Part shown: one piece after another, positions 7,437 to 15,762 of the stretch
Position numbering within the stretch: the stretch's first letter is position 1
Layout of the letters: every line of letters begins with the position of its first letter
Assembly: GCF_000711965.1 (NCBI RefSeq)
Contig: NZ_JONS01000010.1
Span: 1 to 64,000, forward strand
Reading direction: 5' to 3'
DNA length: 64,000 nt
Source: Actinomyces israelii DSM 43320
GTDB lineage: Bacteria > Actinomycetota > Actinomycetes > Actinomycetales > Actinomycetaceae
Program-made: the position numbers and the translations under genes
Notes under the pieces: model-generated
What the model was told of the DNA's origin: nothing
The model's database searches: none
Seen by the model: only the letters and a program-made list of their open reading frames with translations

Positions 7437-8357
7437 TCACGGCACGCGCAGCACGTCAAGGGCGTGGGCGAGGTCGTCGGGATAGTCGGCGTGGAAGGTC
7501 ATCCGCTCCCCCGTGATCGGGTGGGCGATGCCGAGCTCGCGGGCGTGCAGCCACTGGCGCGCCAGGCCGGTGCGGGCGGCCAGGGCCGGGTCGGCGCCGT
7601 AGGTGAGATCCCCCACGCAGGGGTGGCCGACGGCGGCCATGTGCACCCGGATCTGGTGGGTGCGCCCGGTCTCGAGACGGACCCGCGCCAGGCAGGCCGC
7701 GGGCATGGCCTCGATGACGTCGTAGTGGGTGACGGACTCGCGCCCGCCGTCGAGGATCGCCATCCTCCACTCCCGGCCCGGGTGCCGGCCGATGGGGGCG
7801 TCGATGGTGCCGCTGATGGGGTCGAGGTGCCCCTGGAGGAGGGCGTGGTAGACCTTGGAGACCTCGTGCTCCCGGAAGGCGCGCTTGAGGACCGAGTAGG
7901 CCCGTTCCCCCTTGGCCACGATCATGACGCCGGAGGTGCCCACGTCCAGGCGGGAGACGATGCCCTGGCGCTCGGCCGCCCCGGAGGTCGCCACCCGTAC
8001 CCGCATCGCCTTCAGGGCGCCGAGCACGTCGGGGCCGTCCCAGCCCATGGTGGGGTGGGCGGCCACGCCGGCGGGCTTGTCGACGACGACGATGTCCTCG
8101 TCCTCGTAGAGCAGCCCCATGCCGTCCACCGGGGTGGCCGCGGGGCCGGCGGGCCTCGGCTCGGGCATGTCCGCCTCGATCATGGCGCCGGCGGCCACCC
8201 GCCCGGACTTGCCGGCCGGGGCGCCGTCGAGGCGGACCGCCCCGGCCGCGCACAGCTCGCCCACCTTGGAGCGGGACAGGCCGGTCATCCGGGACAGGGC
8301 GACGTCGACCCTCTCCCCCGCCAGCCCGTCGGGCACCGGCAGCAGCCGCAGGCTCAT
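7437..8357 (-). CDS. rluD: RluA/RluD-family 23S rRNA pseudouridine synthase
   Basis: Isomerises specific uridines in 23S rRNA to pseudouridine. The 306-residue protein has an S4 RNA-binding domain at the N-terminus ([18 protein letters not shown], about 14-70). A pseudouridine synthase catalytic domain follows, with [15 protein letters not shown] and the catalytic Asp in SRLDVGTSG. It closes with [20 protein letters not shown]. Length fits RluD (about 305-325). The start ATG overlaps the lspA stop by 4 bases (ATGA), and the lspA-rluD pair at this place is the usual actinobacterial arrangement. The precise target uridines cannot be read from the sequence. Confidence 0.93.
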   Translation of the reverse strand: MSLRLLPVPDGLAGERVDVALSRMTGLSRSKVGELCAAGAVRLDGAPAGKSGRVAAGAMIEADMPEPRPAGPAATPVDGMGLLYEDEDIVVVDKPAGVAAHPTMGWDGPDVLGALKAMRVRVATSGAAERQGIVSRLDVGTSGVMIVAKGERAYSVLKRAFREHEVSKVYHALLQGHLDPISGTIDAPIGRHPGREWRMAILDGGRESVTHYDVIEAMPAACLARVRLETGRTHQIRVHMAAVGHPCVGDLTYGADPALAARTGLARQWLHARELGIAHPITGERMTFHADYPDDLAHALDVLRVP

Positions 8358-9139
8358 GGCCGCTCGTCCCGGGCGGCCTCGTCCTCCGGCCCGGCGGCGC
8401 CCACCGTCGTCGGGGCACCGTCCGCGGCGGTGCCGGCGGAGGCGTCCGCGGCGGTGGCGGCGGAGGGGGGCCCGTCCCGCCCGTCTCCGCCTGCGGGAGC
8501 GTCGTCCACCTCCTGCTCATCGGTGCCGTCGGGGTCGTGGTCCCCCGCCCGGCTGCCGTCGATCTCGAAGCCCGCGGCGGACAGGGCCATAATGGCCGCG
8601 GCCGCGCCGACGATGGCGATGTCGGCGACGTTGCCGACGAACAGGCCCCCGTAGTCGATGAAGTCGACGACGTGCCCGCGGAAGATCCCGGGCTCGCGGG
8701 CGAGCCGGTCGATGAGGTTGCCGACGGCGCCGCCCAGGACGAGGCCGAGCGTGACCGCCCACCACATGGACCCCAGCCGCCTCGACACCCGCAGCACGAT
8801 GACGGTCACGACCACGGCGACCGCGGTGAAGACCCAGGTCTGGCCCGTGGCGAAGGAGAAGGCCGCGCCGGGGTTGCGGACGAGCACGAGGCCCAGCCAG
8901 TGGCCCAGCAGGTCGATGCGCCCCGCGCCCCTCAGGACGGTCACCGCCCACGCCTTCGTCAGCTGGTCGACCACGACGACGCCCAGCGCGAGGCACCACA
9001 GCACGACGATCCAGCGGCTGGGGCGGGGCAGGCGCGCCGTCGCCGGTCTGGAGAAGAGTCGCCCGCGGGTGCCGCCGCGGGCGGCGGAGGCGCGCGGCGC
9101 AGGGATGTCGGCGGGTGCGGGGTCGGGCATCTGGCTCAT
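8354..9139 (-). CDS. lspA: lipoprotein signal peptidase (signal peptidase II) with long acidic tail
   Basis: Cleaves the signal peptide of diacylglyceryl-modified prolipoproteins in the membrane. The 261-residue protein has four membrane segments between about residues 45 and 190. Conserved boxes are [39 protein letters not shown] with the first catalytic Asp, and [24 protein letters not shown] with the second. The N-terminal 40 residues and the last 65 are extra. The C-terminus is low-complexity, rich in Asp, Gly and Ala, and makes the protein much longer than the usual 160-200. The start is ATG at 9139 with AAGGAA 4 bases upstream. Confidence 0.93.
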   Translation of the reverse strand: MSQMPDPAPADIPAPRASAARGGTRGRLFSRPATARLPRPSRWIVVLWCLALGVVVVDQLTKAWAVTVLRGAGRIDLLGHWLGLVLVRNPGAAFSFATGQTWVFTAVAVVVTVIVLRVSRRLGSMWWAVTLGLVLGGAVGNLIDRLAREPGIFRGHVVDFIDYGGLFVGNVADIAIVGAAAAIMALSAAGFEIDGSRAGDHDPDGTDEQEVDDAPAGGDGRDGPPSAATAADASAGTAADGAPTTVGAAGPEDEAARDERP

Positions 9140-9161
9140 GGTTCCTTGAAGTCGTCATGCG

Positions 9162-9204
9162 CGGCCGAGGGCGGCGGCCCGGGAGGGGCCGCCGCCCTCG
9201 GCCG
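9162..9204. terminator. 19-bp perfect GC hairpin between wag31 and lspA
   Basis: Bases 9162-9180 are perfectly complementary to 9186-9204 around a 5-base loop. The hairpin lies downstream of wag31 and upstream of lspA on the minus strand and has no T-run. It probably terminates or attenuates transcripts from the division cluster so that lspA-rluD can be set separately. Confidence 0.6.
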
Positions 9205-9259
9205 ACGGGTGCGGTCCGTCCGCACCGCGCCCGGCAGTGGCGCGCCGCGGAGGCCGGGC

Positions 9260-9919
9260 TCACAGGCCCGCGGCGGTCGCCTCCTCCCCGTCCTCGACGT
9301 TGGACAGCAGACCCTGCAGGTAGCTCTTGAGCCGAGTGCGGTAGTCGGACTCGAAGCGGCGCAGCTCGTCGATCTTGTGCTCCAGACCGGAGCGCTCCTT
9401 CTCGAGCTGGGCCAGGGTGCGGTTGCGCTGGTCCTCCGCCTCGCGGACGATCTGCTCGCCGGTGGCGCGGGCCTCGCCGATGATGCGCTCGCCCTCGGCG
9501 CGGCCGTTGGCGACGTGCTCGTCGTGCAGGCGCTGCGCCAGCTCGAGCATGCCGGAGGCGGCACTGGGCTCCTCGCCGCCACCGGGACCGCCGCCCTGGA
9601 ACATGGTGGGCGGCGTCATCACCGGTGCGACCGGGGCGACCGGGGCGACCGGGGGCTGGGGCTCCTGCACGACCGGCTCGACGACGGTGGTCTCCGAGAT
9701 CCCGCGAGCGGCAGTGTCGCCGAGCTCGGCCACGCGCCTGTTGGCGGCCTCGAGCTTGGCCTTGAGGTCGGCGTTCTCAGCCTCCAGCTGGCGCATCGCC
9801 TCGACGACCTCGTCGAGGAACTCGTCGACCTCGTCCTGCTCGTAGCCCTCGCGGAACTTGGTCGCCTGGAACTTCTTGTTGAGGACGTCGTCTGCCGTCA
9901 GCAGCGTCATGGTCGTCAC
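9260..9919 (-). CDS. wag31: DivIVA/Wag31 polar growth and septum-site protein
   Basis: A cytoplasmic coiled-coil scaffold that binds curved membrane at poles and septa and recruits wall-synthesis enzymes. The 219 residues begin with the conserved membrane-binding segment LTADDVLNKKFQATKFREGYEQDEVDEFLD (residues 6-35, quoted here as start LTADDVLNKKF and end EVDEFLD). A short coil (45-75), a linker rich in Pro, Val and Ala with PVAPVAPVAPV (about 85-105), and a long C-terminal coiled coil (120-205) follow. This is the standard DivIVA layout. It sits at the end of the dcw cluster as in other actinobacteria. The start has GAGGTGACGACC just upstream. Confidence 0.95.
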   Translation of the reverse strand: MTTMTLLTADDVLNKKFQATKFREGYEQDEVDEFLDEVVEAMRQLEAENADLKAKLEAANRRVAELGDTAARGISETTVVEPVVQEPQPPVAPVAPVAPVMTPPTMFQGGGPGGGEEPSAASGMLELAQRLHDEHVANGRAEGERIIGEARATGEQIVREAEDQRNRTLAQLEKERSGLEHKIDELRRFESDYRTRLKSYLQGLLSNVEDGEEATAAGL

Positions 9920-10149
9920 CTCGGTGTCGTTACGGAAGATGTCACGGTCACCGGTTCAACCGGTCACTCATGCAACTAGGGTACCTGAACTCGAGGTTCA
10001 GGCCACTTTGGATGCACCCGCTCATGTCACGGTGCGATATCGATAGCCCGCGCAAAGCGCCCGATTCTCGGCCTGACGCCCATTACTCCGCTGCTGGAAA
10101 AGCCTGACGAGGAGCGTGTCACGGCAGTTCAGCGGCCAGCGGAGCGCCG
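9920..10149. promoter_or_regulatory. wag31 upstream region with an inverted repeat
   Basis: About 230 bp without a gene. It contains the inverted repeat CCTGAAC-TCGAG-GTTCAGG (around 9984-10002). On the minus strand the hexamer TACCCT follows directly and could be a TAnnnT -10 box for a separate wag31 promoter. No good -35 box is visible. Confidence 0.3.
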
Positions 10150-10440
10150 TCAGCGCAAGAGCGCAAGCAGGCGCTGGAGGATGACGATCGCGACGACCAG
10201 CACCAGAAAGCTCAGGTCGATGCCCATGCCGCCCAGCCGCAGCGCCGGGATCATCCGGCGCAGTCGCCGCAGGGGCGGGTCGGTCAGCCCGTAGACCAGG
10301 TTCGCCACCACGAGCACCACGCCGGTGGGACGCCAGTCCCGGGCGAACATCTGCACCCAGTCGATCACGACGCGCACGAGCAGGACCAGCATGTAGAGGC
10401 TGAGCAGGCTCGAGAGGATCGAGGCCGTCGCGGCGATCAT
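10150..10440 (-). CDS. yggT: YggT-family membrane protein
   Basis: A 96-residue integral membrane protein with two hydrophobic segments (about 8-28 and 70-92). Between them is the family motif around WVQMFARDWRPTGVV and TDPPLRRLRRMIPALRLGGMGIDLS, where TDP-x-L-x-x-x-R-x-x-x-P is characteristic. Its biochemical role is unknown. The gene is regularly found between sepF and divIVA, and it has been linked to division and cell-envelope homeostasis by that position. It follows sepF by 14 bp on the same strand and is almost certainly cotranscribed. Confidence 0.88.
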   Translation of the reverse strand: MIAATASILSSLLSLYMLVLLVRVVIDWVQMFARDWRPTGVVLVVANLVYGLTDPPLRRLRRMIPALRLGGMGIDLSFLVLVVAIVILQRLLALLR

Positions 10441-10454
10441 CGTCGCCCTCCTCC

Positions 10455-10928
10455 TCAGCTCTGGTTGAAGAAGCGGCCGTTGGCGGCGGTGGCGATGGCG
10501 CCCCCGTCGATGTCGACCGACGCGGGCGTCAGCAGGAAGACGCGCGGCGTGACCCGCTCGATGGCGCCGTGGAGGCCGAAGACCAGGCCGGCGGAGAAGT
10601 CGACCATGCGGCGGGCGTCGGACTCGCTCATGTTGGTCAGGTTGACGATGACGGGCACGCCGTCGCGGAAGGACTCGCCGATGACCCGCGCCTCGTTGTA
10701 GGTGGAGGGGTGGACCGTGACGATCCGGCGAAGATCCGGGGCGGCCGCCGGCTCGGGGGCATCGGCCTCCTCATAGGCGCGGTCGTAGGGCTCGTCGTAC
10801 TCCTCCTCCTCAGCGGGCGCGTACTCCTCGTCGTCATAGGCGGCCTCGGCCTGGTAGCCGCCCTCATAAGCGTTCTCAACGGGCTCGGAGTAACCGAGGA
10901 AGTTCGTCATCTTGCGCAACGCGCTCAT
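10455..10928 (-). CDS. sepF: SepF cell division protein
   Basis: A membrane-tethering partner of FtsZ. In actinobacteria without FtsA, SepF is the main anchor. The 157 residues begin with [15 protein letters not shown], an amphipathic N-terminal helix thought to bind membrane. A long acidic, Tyr-rich linker follows (about 20-60, with repeated [14 protein letters not shown]). The folded SepF domain is about 68-150 ([18 protein letters not shown], then VIVNLTNM, then [15 protein letters not shown]). GAAGGAG lies 8 bases before the ATG. The domain order and the location between the ftsZ group and yggT match other actinobacteria. Confidence 0.95.
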   Translation of the reverse strand: MSALRKMTNFLGYSEPVENAYEGGYQAEAAYDDEEYAPAEEEEYDEPYDRAYEEADAPEPAAAPDLRRIVTVHPSTYNEARVIGESFRDGVPVIVNLTNMSESDARRMVDFSAGLVFGLHGAIERVTPRVFLLTPASVDIDGGAIATAANGRFFNQS

Positions 10929-11046
10929 GGTGTGCTCCTTCTCCGTCCGGATCCCTGAGCAGCCCGGACGTGCTGACGGTATCGGCGTTTAGGAGGGGGG
11001 CTGCTGATTCGTCGCGGCGTGTCCCGGCCCGGTAGCGCCGGACCGG

Positions 11047-11823
11047 TCACGCTTCGGTGACGGCTTGACAAGCCCGGGTGACGACGATTCCCGCAATACG
11101 GCCGGTTGTCCCATCGCGCCGATAGGAGAAAAAGCGCCGGTCCTCCGCCGTGCACCACGGGCCGCCGGCGATGCGGGTCACGCCTGCCCGTCCCAGCTGG
11201 GCGCGCACCCCCGCGGCGACGTCGAGCCCGGGCGTGCCCCAGCGCGTCGTGGCGGCGCACTCGGGCTCGATCTCGGCCGCGGCCCGGCGCATCTCCTCGG
11301 GGACCTCGTAGCAGGCGCCGCACACCGCCGGGCCGATGGCGGCCCACACGTCGCCCGCACGCGCTCCGCGGGCAGCGAACGCCGCCAGCGCCCGGGGCAC
11401 GACGCCGTCGAGCATGCCGCGCCTGCCGGCGTGGACGGCGGCGACGAGGGCGCCGTCGTCTGTGGCGAGCAGCACCGGGACGCAGTCGGCCACGAGCACC
11501 CCTGCGGCGCGCGGCGCCCACGGGTCCCGGCACTCGACCACCAGGGCGTCCGCCGTCGGGGTCCGGCCGCGCCGCGCCGTGGCGACGACGGCGGAGTGGA
11601 CCTGGGCCATCCAGCCGATGTCGTCGGCGGCGAGCTCCAGCGCGCCCGCGAGGAGGCGCCGGTGGCGCTCCACCCTCTTGGGGTCGTCGCCGACATGGGC
11701 GGCGAGATTGAAGCCGGCGTAGGGATCGGCCGGCGTCACGGGCGGCGCCCCCGCGCCGCGGGTGGTGAAGCACCCGCGCGCACCAGGGCCCAGAGCAACC
11801 CGCAGGAGGTCGTCGGGCCCCAT
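11047..11823 (-). CDS. pgeF: PgeF/YlmD-family purine nucleoside phosphorylase / multicopper-oxidase-like fold protein
   Basis: A 258-residue member of the YfiH/YlmD (DUF152) family. Known members act as purine nucleoside phosphorylases or edit cytoplasmic peptidoglycan precursors, and were once called polyphenol oxidases. Visible family elements are GVSPADP-like NLAAHVGDDP, then AQVHSAVVAT with the metal-binding His. DCVPVLLAT carries the conserved Cys, and AAVHAGRRGML the second His. The C-terminus has GPAVCGACYEVPEEM. It starts 3 bp after the ftsZ stop, as is usual in this cluster. Confidence 0.9.
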   Translation of the reverse strand: MGPDDLLRVALGPGARGCFTTRGAGAPPVTPADPYAGFNLAAHVGDDPKRVERHRRLLAGALELAADDIGWMAQVHSAVVATARRGRTPTADALVVECRDPWAPRAAGVLVADCVPVLLATDDGALVAAVHAGRRGMLDGVVPRALAAFAARGARAGDVWAAIGPAVCGACYEVPEEMRRAAAEIEPECAATTRWGTPGLDVAAGVRAQLGRAGVTRIAGGPWCTAEDRRFFSYRRDGTTGRIAGIVVTRACQAVTEA

Positions 11824-11826
11824 GGC

Positions 11827-13119
11827 TCAGCGCAGGAAGTCGGGCAGCTCGATCTCTTCCTTCTCGGCGTCCACGCCGATGACGCGCGGGACGTCCAGCT
11901 CGGGCCCGGCCTCGGACAGCGGGTCGTCGACGTAGGCGGGAACCTCGTTGGTGGGGGCCGTCGTAGGCGTCGGGGCGGGAGCGGGCGGCTGCATGCTGGC
12001 GACCGGCAGCGAGGGGCGCACCACGGGACGGACGACGGGGTTCTCGGCGGCGTGGGCGCCTCCGCGCGAGGCGAACACGGACGCGGCGGGCTCCGGCGGG
12101 GCCGGCGATGGCGGCGCCTTGGTCAGGTTCTGGGCCGGCTTCTGGACCGGCGCGGCCTTGCTGGCGGGCAGGGGCTCCTCGTCGAAGCCCGCGGCGATGA
12201 CGGTCACCCGCACCTCGTCGCCCAGGGCCCCGTCGACCACGTTGCCGAAGATGATGTTGGCCTCGGGGTGGACGGCCTCGCGCACGAGGTTGGCCGCCTC
12301 GGAGATCTCGAACAGGCCGAGGTCGGAGCCCCCCTGGAAGAACAGCAGGACGCCATGGGCGCCCTCGATGGAGGACTCCAGCAGCGGGGAGGCGATGGCC
12401 TGCTCGGTGGCGGACAGCGCCCGACCCTCGCCGGTGGCCGAGCCGATGCCCATCAGGGCGCTTCCCGCGTCCTGCATGACGGACTTGACGTCGTTGAAGT
12501 CGACGTTGATCAGGCCGGGAGTGGTGATGAGCTCGGTGATGCCCTGAACGCCCTGGAGGAGCACTTGGTCCGCCTGCTTGAAGGCGTCGACGACGCTGAT
12601 GTTCCGGTCCGCGATCTGGAGAAGACGGTCGTTGGGGATGACGATGAGGGTGTCAACCTCGGCACGCAGGTTGGCGACACCGTCCTCGGCCTGGGCGGCG
12701 CGACGGCGCCCCTCGAAGATGAAGGGCCGGGTGACCACGCCGATGGTCAGAGCCCCCAGCTCGCGGGCGACCCTGGCGACGACGGGCGCCGCGCCGGTGC
12801 CGGTGCCGCCGCCCTCGCCGGCGGTGACGAAGACCATGTCGGCCCCCTCGAGGGCCTCGCGGATGTCGTCCTCGTGGTCCTCGGCCGCCTTGCGGCCGAT
12901 GGAGGGGTCGGCTCCGGCGCCCAGCCCTCTGGTCAGGTCCCTGCCGATGTCGAGCTTGGTGTCGGCGTCCGACATGAGCAGGGCCTGGGCATCGGTATTG
13001 ACGGCGATGAACTCGACGCCGCGCAGTCCGGCCTCGATCATGCGGTTGACGGCGTTGACGCCGCCACCGCCAACGCCCACCACCTTAATGACTGCCTGGT
13101 AGTGCTGCGATTCCGCCAC
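11827..13119 (-). CDS. ftsZ: cell division GTPase FtsZ
   Basis: Bacterial tubulin that polymerises into the Z-ring. The 430-residue protein shows [13 protein letters not shown] (about 16-28), the tubulin signature [15 protein letters not shown] (about 104-118), and the T7-loop region with [12 protein letters not shown] 110-residue variable Pro/Ala-rich linker follows. The C-terminal peptide reads [10 protein letters not shown], which matches the conserved tail contacted by SepF and FtsW in actinobacteria. The start is taken at 13119, where [10 protein letters not shown] precedes the first beta strand. Length is at the upper end for actinobacteria because of the linker. Confidence 0.98.
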   Translation of the reverse strand: MAESQHYQAVIKVVGVGGGGVNAVNRMIEAGLRGVEFIAVNTDAQALLMSDADTKLDIGRDLTRGLGAGADPSIGRKAAEDHEDDIREALEGADMVFVTAGEGGGTGTGAAPVVARVARELGALTIGVVTRPFIFEGRRRAAQAEDGVANLRAEVDTLIVIPNDRLLQIADRNISVVDAFKQADQVLLQGVQGITELITTPGLINVDFNDVKSVMQDAGSALMGIGSATGEGRALSATEQAIASPLLESSIEGAHGVLLFFQGGSDLGLFEISEAANLVREAVHPEANIIFGNVVDGALGDEVRVTVIAAGFDEEPLPASKAAPVQKPAQNLTKAPPSPAPPEPAASVFASRGGAHAAENPVVRPVVRPSLPVASMQPPAPAPTPTTAPTNEVPAYVDDPLSEAGPELDVPRVIGVDAEKEEIELPDFLR

Positions 13120-13170
13120 TGTCTGCCTCCGCGAGTTCGTGCCGAGCCCCGTGGGACTCCCTCAACCCTC

Positions 13171-13191
13171 AACCTCAAGTTAAGGTTTATA
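13171..13191 (-). promoter_or_regulatory. candidate ftsZ promoter with a 17-bp palindrome
   Basis: In an AT-rich pocket upstream of ftsZ the minus strand reads TATAAA (13191-13186), a good -10 match. The near-perfect palindrome AACCTTAA-C-TTGAGGTT overlaps and follows it (13187-13171, 7 of 8 base pairs). A site placed just at and after a -10 box suggests repressor or MerR-type control, but no protein is assigned. The rest of the 13120-13303 gap holds nothing else recognised. Confidence 0.35.
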
Positions 13192-13303
13192 CTTATGTCA
13201 TTCTGACGATGACATGGGCAACGCTATGGGGCTCTCGCGCGGCGCCGTCGCATTTGCGCTCGGCGTGTTTCTGCGCGAGTCCCACGACTCGTGCCCCGGA
13301 CAC

Positions 13304-14242
13304 TCAGCCCCCTCCCGACGTCGTCGGACTGTGCGGGCTCGAGACGTCGTAGGTGGAGGCCGGCTGCCCCAGCAGGACGGCGAGAACCTCCGCCTTGAGG
13401 GCCGAGTCCGCGCTGTCCCCCCACACGACCCGGGCGCCCGAGCTGAGCACCAGGGTGACCTGCCCGGTGGTCGTGGCGCTGCCCGAGGCCACCTGCTGGC
13501 GGGTCTGCGTGTCCAGGCTGCCCACGGCCTCGGCGACGGCGCCGACCTGCTCCTGCGTCAGCGCCGCTTCGCTGTCGGCCGTGATCTCGGCCAGGCCCGA
13601 CTGGGACTGCTCGGCGGTCCCCAGGACGACGGCCTCCCCGTCGAGGATCTCGTAGCCCGTCTCGGTCCTGTGCTGCGCCACCGGCACCCGCATGGTCAGC
13701 GCGACGGCGAGCCCGTGGGGCCACGACCGCGTCACGGCGGCCGACTTCACACGCACCAGGTCGCCGGCGACCTCGTCGCCGAGCTCGGTCACGTCCAGGC
13801 GCACCAGCGACGTCCCCGCGTGCCCGGACAGCGCCTCCTGCACGTCGGCGGCCTCGACGCTCCCGTCGGACCCGGAGACCGTGACGTCGCCGGTGCGCAG
13901 GGCGAGCAGGGGGGAGTAGGCGAGCGCCCACACCCCCGCGGCCGCGCCGGCCGCAGCAGCGAGGGTCCACGCCAGACGGCGCAGGAGCAGGGCGCGGTCG
14001 GCGCGGCGGCGCTCGGCGAGCCGGTCGGTCAGCCCGGTGGACACCACGCGGTCGCGCCGGTCGGCGCGCGCCGCCCCGGCGCGCCGACCGAAGACGTCCA
14101 GGGCGCCCTCGGAGCGCGCCCCGGGGACGGGCCTGGCCACGAGGTCGCGGCCAGGCGTCGGGGCGCCGTCCGCGCCGGAGGCGGCCTCGGGGACCTCCTG
14201 CGGGTCGGGGACCTCGGGGCGCGGGGCCCTCGGCTTCCTCAT
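13304..14242 (-). CDS. ftsQ: cell division protein FtsQ/DivIB
   Basis: A bitopic divisome protein that bridges the Z-ring proteins and the septal synthases through FtsL. The 312 residues have a long cytoplasmic N-terminus (about 100 residues, basic and Pro-rich). One membrane segment follows (about 92-112, ending GVWALAYSPLL). The POTRA domain is next (TGDVTVSGSDGSVEAADVQE, about 115-185). The FtsQ beta domain follows (MRVPVAQHRTETGYEILDGE and on). It ends in a disordered Ser/Pro/Gly tail. The start overlaps the murC stop by 4 bases. Confidence 0.9.
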   Translation of the reverse strand: MRKPRAPRPEVPDPQEVPEAASGADGAPTPGRDLVARPVPGARSEGALDVFGRRAGAARADRRDRVVSTGLTDRLAERRRADRALLLRRLAWTLAAAAGAAAGVWALAYSPLLALRTGDVTVSGSDGSVEAADVQEALSGHAGTSLVRLDVTELGDEVAGDLVRVKSAAVTRSWPHGLAVALTMRVPVAQHRTETGYEILDGEAVVLGTAEQSQSGLAEITADSEAALTQEQVGAVAEAVGSLDTQTRQQVASGSATTTGQVTLVLSSGARVVWGDSADSALKAEVLAVLLGQPASTYDVSSPHSPTTSGGG

Positions 14243-15762
14243 GCCGCACCGTCCTGACGGGCGCCGAGCCGCTCCAGGATCACGGGGCCGAGCCGGGTGA
14301 CGTCCCCGGCGCCGATGGTCAGCGCCACGTCGCCGGGCCGGGCGGCATCGGCCAGGGCGCGGGCGGCCCGGTCGTGGTCCGCTATGTACCGGGCGCCCTC
14401 GACCCGGTCGGCGACGGTGGCGCCGGTGACGTCCGGAAAGTCCTCCTGGGTCTCGCGCGCGGGGTAGATGGAGGTCACGACGACGACGTCGGCGTGTCCC
14501 AGGGCGACGCCGAAGCGGTCGGCGAAGGCGCGGGTGCGGGAGAACAGGTGCGGCTGGAACAGCGCCAGGACGCGGCCGCCGCGGGCGTCGGCGACCTCGC
14601 GGGCGGCGGTCAGCAGCGCCTCGATCTCGGTGGGGTGGTGGGCGTAGTCGTCGATGACGCGCACCCCGGCCGCCTCCCCGCGCACCTCGAAGCGGCGCCC
14701 GGTCCCGCCGAAGGCGCCCAGGGCGCGGGCCATGGCCTCAGGGGCCACGCCCAGCTCGATCCCGGCGGCCCAGGCGCCGGCGGCGTCCAGGGCGACGTGG
14801 TCGCCGGGTAGGGCGAGCTCCAGGCGGATCGGACCGGTGACCGTGCGCTCCTCCGGGCGCGCCGGGCCCTGCCGCGTCGCCGGGCCCGCCTCGCCGCTCC
14901 ACAGGGTCAGCCGCGCGCTGGTGCCGCCGGCGCGGCGCTCGGTGATCTCCACGCGCGCGTGGGCACGATGGGCCCCGCCGCAGCAGCCCCCCGACTCCCC
15001 CGGGCAGGCGCCGTCGGTGCCGTAGGTCGTCGTCAGCACGCCCCGGTCGACCGCGGCGCGCGCCAGGCGCGCACCGCCGGGGTCGTCGGTGCACACGATG
15101 AGCCTGCCGCCGGGCCGGATGCTGCACGCGAAGTCGAGGAAGGCCCGCTCGAAGGCCTCGGGGGTGCCGTAGCTGTCGAGGTGGTCGGGCTCGACGTTGG
15201 TGACGACCGCCAGGTAGGGGTCGTAGTTGAGGAAGGAGCGGTCGGACTCGTCGGCCTCGGCCACGAAGGCGCGGCCGGCGCCGAGGCGGGCGCCGGTGCC
15301 CAGGTCGCGCACGACGCCGCCGACGGCGAAGGAGGGGTCCTCCCCCGCCACCGACAGGGCCTGGGCGAGCATGCCGGAGGTGGTCGTCTTGCCGTGGGCC
15401 CCGGCCACGGCCACGAAGTCGCGCCCCCGGGCCGCCAGGGCGAGCGCCTGGGAGCGGTGGATGACCTCCTGCCCGCGCTCGCGGGCGGCCGCCAGCTCGG
15501 GGTTGGTCTCCTTGATGGCGGTCGAGACCACGACCGTGGCCCCGGGCGGCACGTGAGCGGCGTCGTGGCCCAGCACGACCGCCAGGCCCAGCTCTCGCAG
15601 GTGGTCGAACGCGTCGCCGCCGACGGCGTCCGAGCCGGTGACGGTGGCGCCGCGCTCGGTCAGGAGCTGGGCGAGCACGCTCATGCCGGCGCCGCCGACG
15701 CCGATGAGGTGGAAGGCGCGCCCGCTGAGGTCGGTCGGCTCGTCCGTCGTCATCACTCGCAT
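14239..15762 (-). CDS. murC: UDP-N-acetylmuramate--L-alanine ligase
   Basis: Adds L-Ala to UDP-MurNAc, the first step of stem-peptide synthesis. The 507-residue protein shows an N-terminal Rossmann fold (FHLIGVGGAGMSVLAQLL, about 17-34). The ATP-binding P-loop is GAHGKTTTSGML (about 115-126). Mur-ligase motifs follow (EADESDRSFLNYDP, then NVEPDHLD). The C-terminal ligase domain has DDYAHHPTEIEALL. I chose ATG 15762 because it overlaps the murG stop (TGATG) and CAGGAGG lies a few bases upstream. A longer frame upstream lies inside murG and is an artefact. Confidence 0.96.
   Translation of the reverse strand: MRVMTTDEPTDLSGRAFHLIGVGGAGMSVLAQLLTERGATVTGSDAVGGDAFDHLRELGLAVVLGHDAAHVPPGATVVVSTAIKETNPELAAARERGQEVIHRSQALALAARGRDFVAVAGAHGKTTTSGMLAQALSVAGEDPSFAVGGVVRDLGTGARLGAGRAFVAEADESDRSFLNYDPYLAVVTNVEPDHLDSYGTPEAFERAFLDFACSIRPGGRLIVCTDDPGGARLARAAVDRGVLTTTYGTDGACPGESGGCCGGAHRAHARVEITERRAGGTSARLTLWSGEAGPATRQGPARPEERTVTGPIRLELALPGDHVALDAAGAWAAGIELGVAPEAMARALGAFGGTGRRFEVRGEAAGVRVIDDYAHHPTEIEALLTAAREVADARGGRVLALFQPHLFSRTRAFADRFGVALGHADVVVVTSIYPARETQEDFPDVTGATVADRVEGARYIADHDRAARALADAARPGDVALTIGAGDVTRLGPVILERLGARQDGAA

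Noticed and set aside
11065-13206. 713-codon plus-strand open frame over pgeF and ftsZ
   Set aside because: Antisense to well-supported genes, with skewed composition and no recognisable domain.
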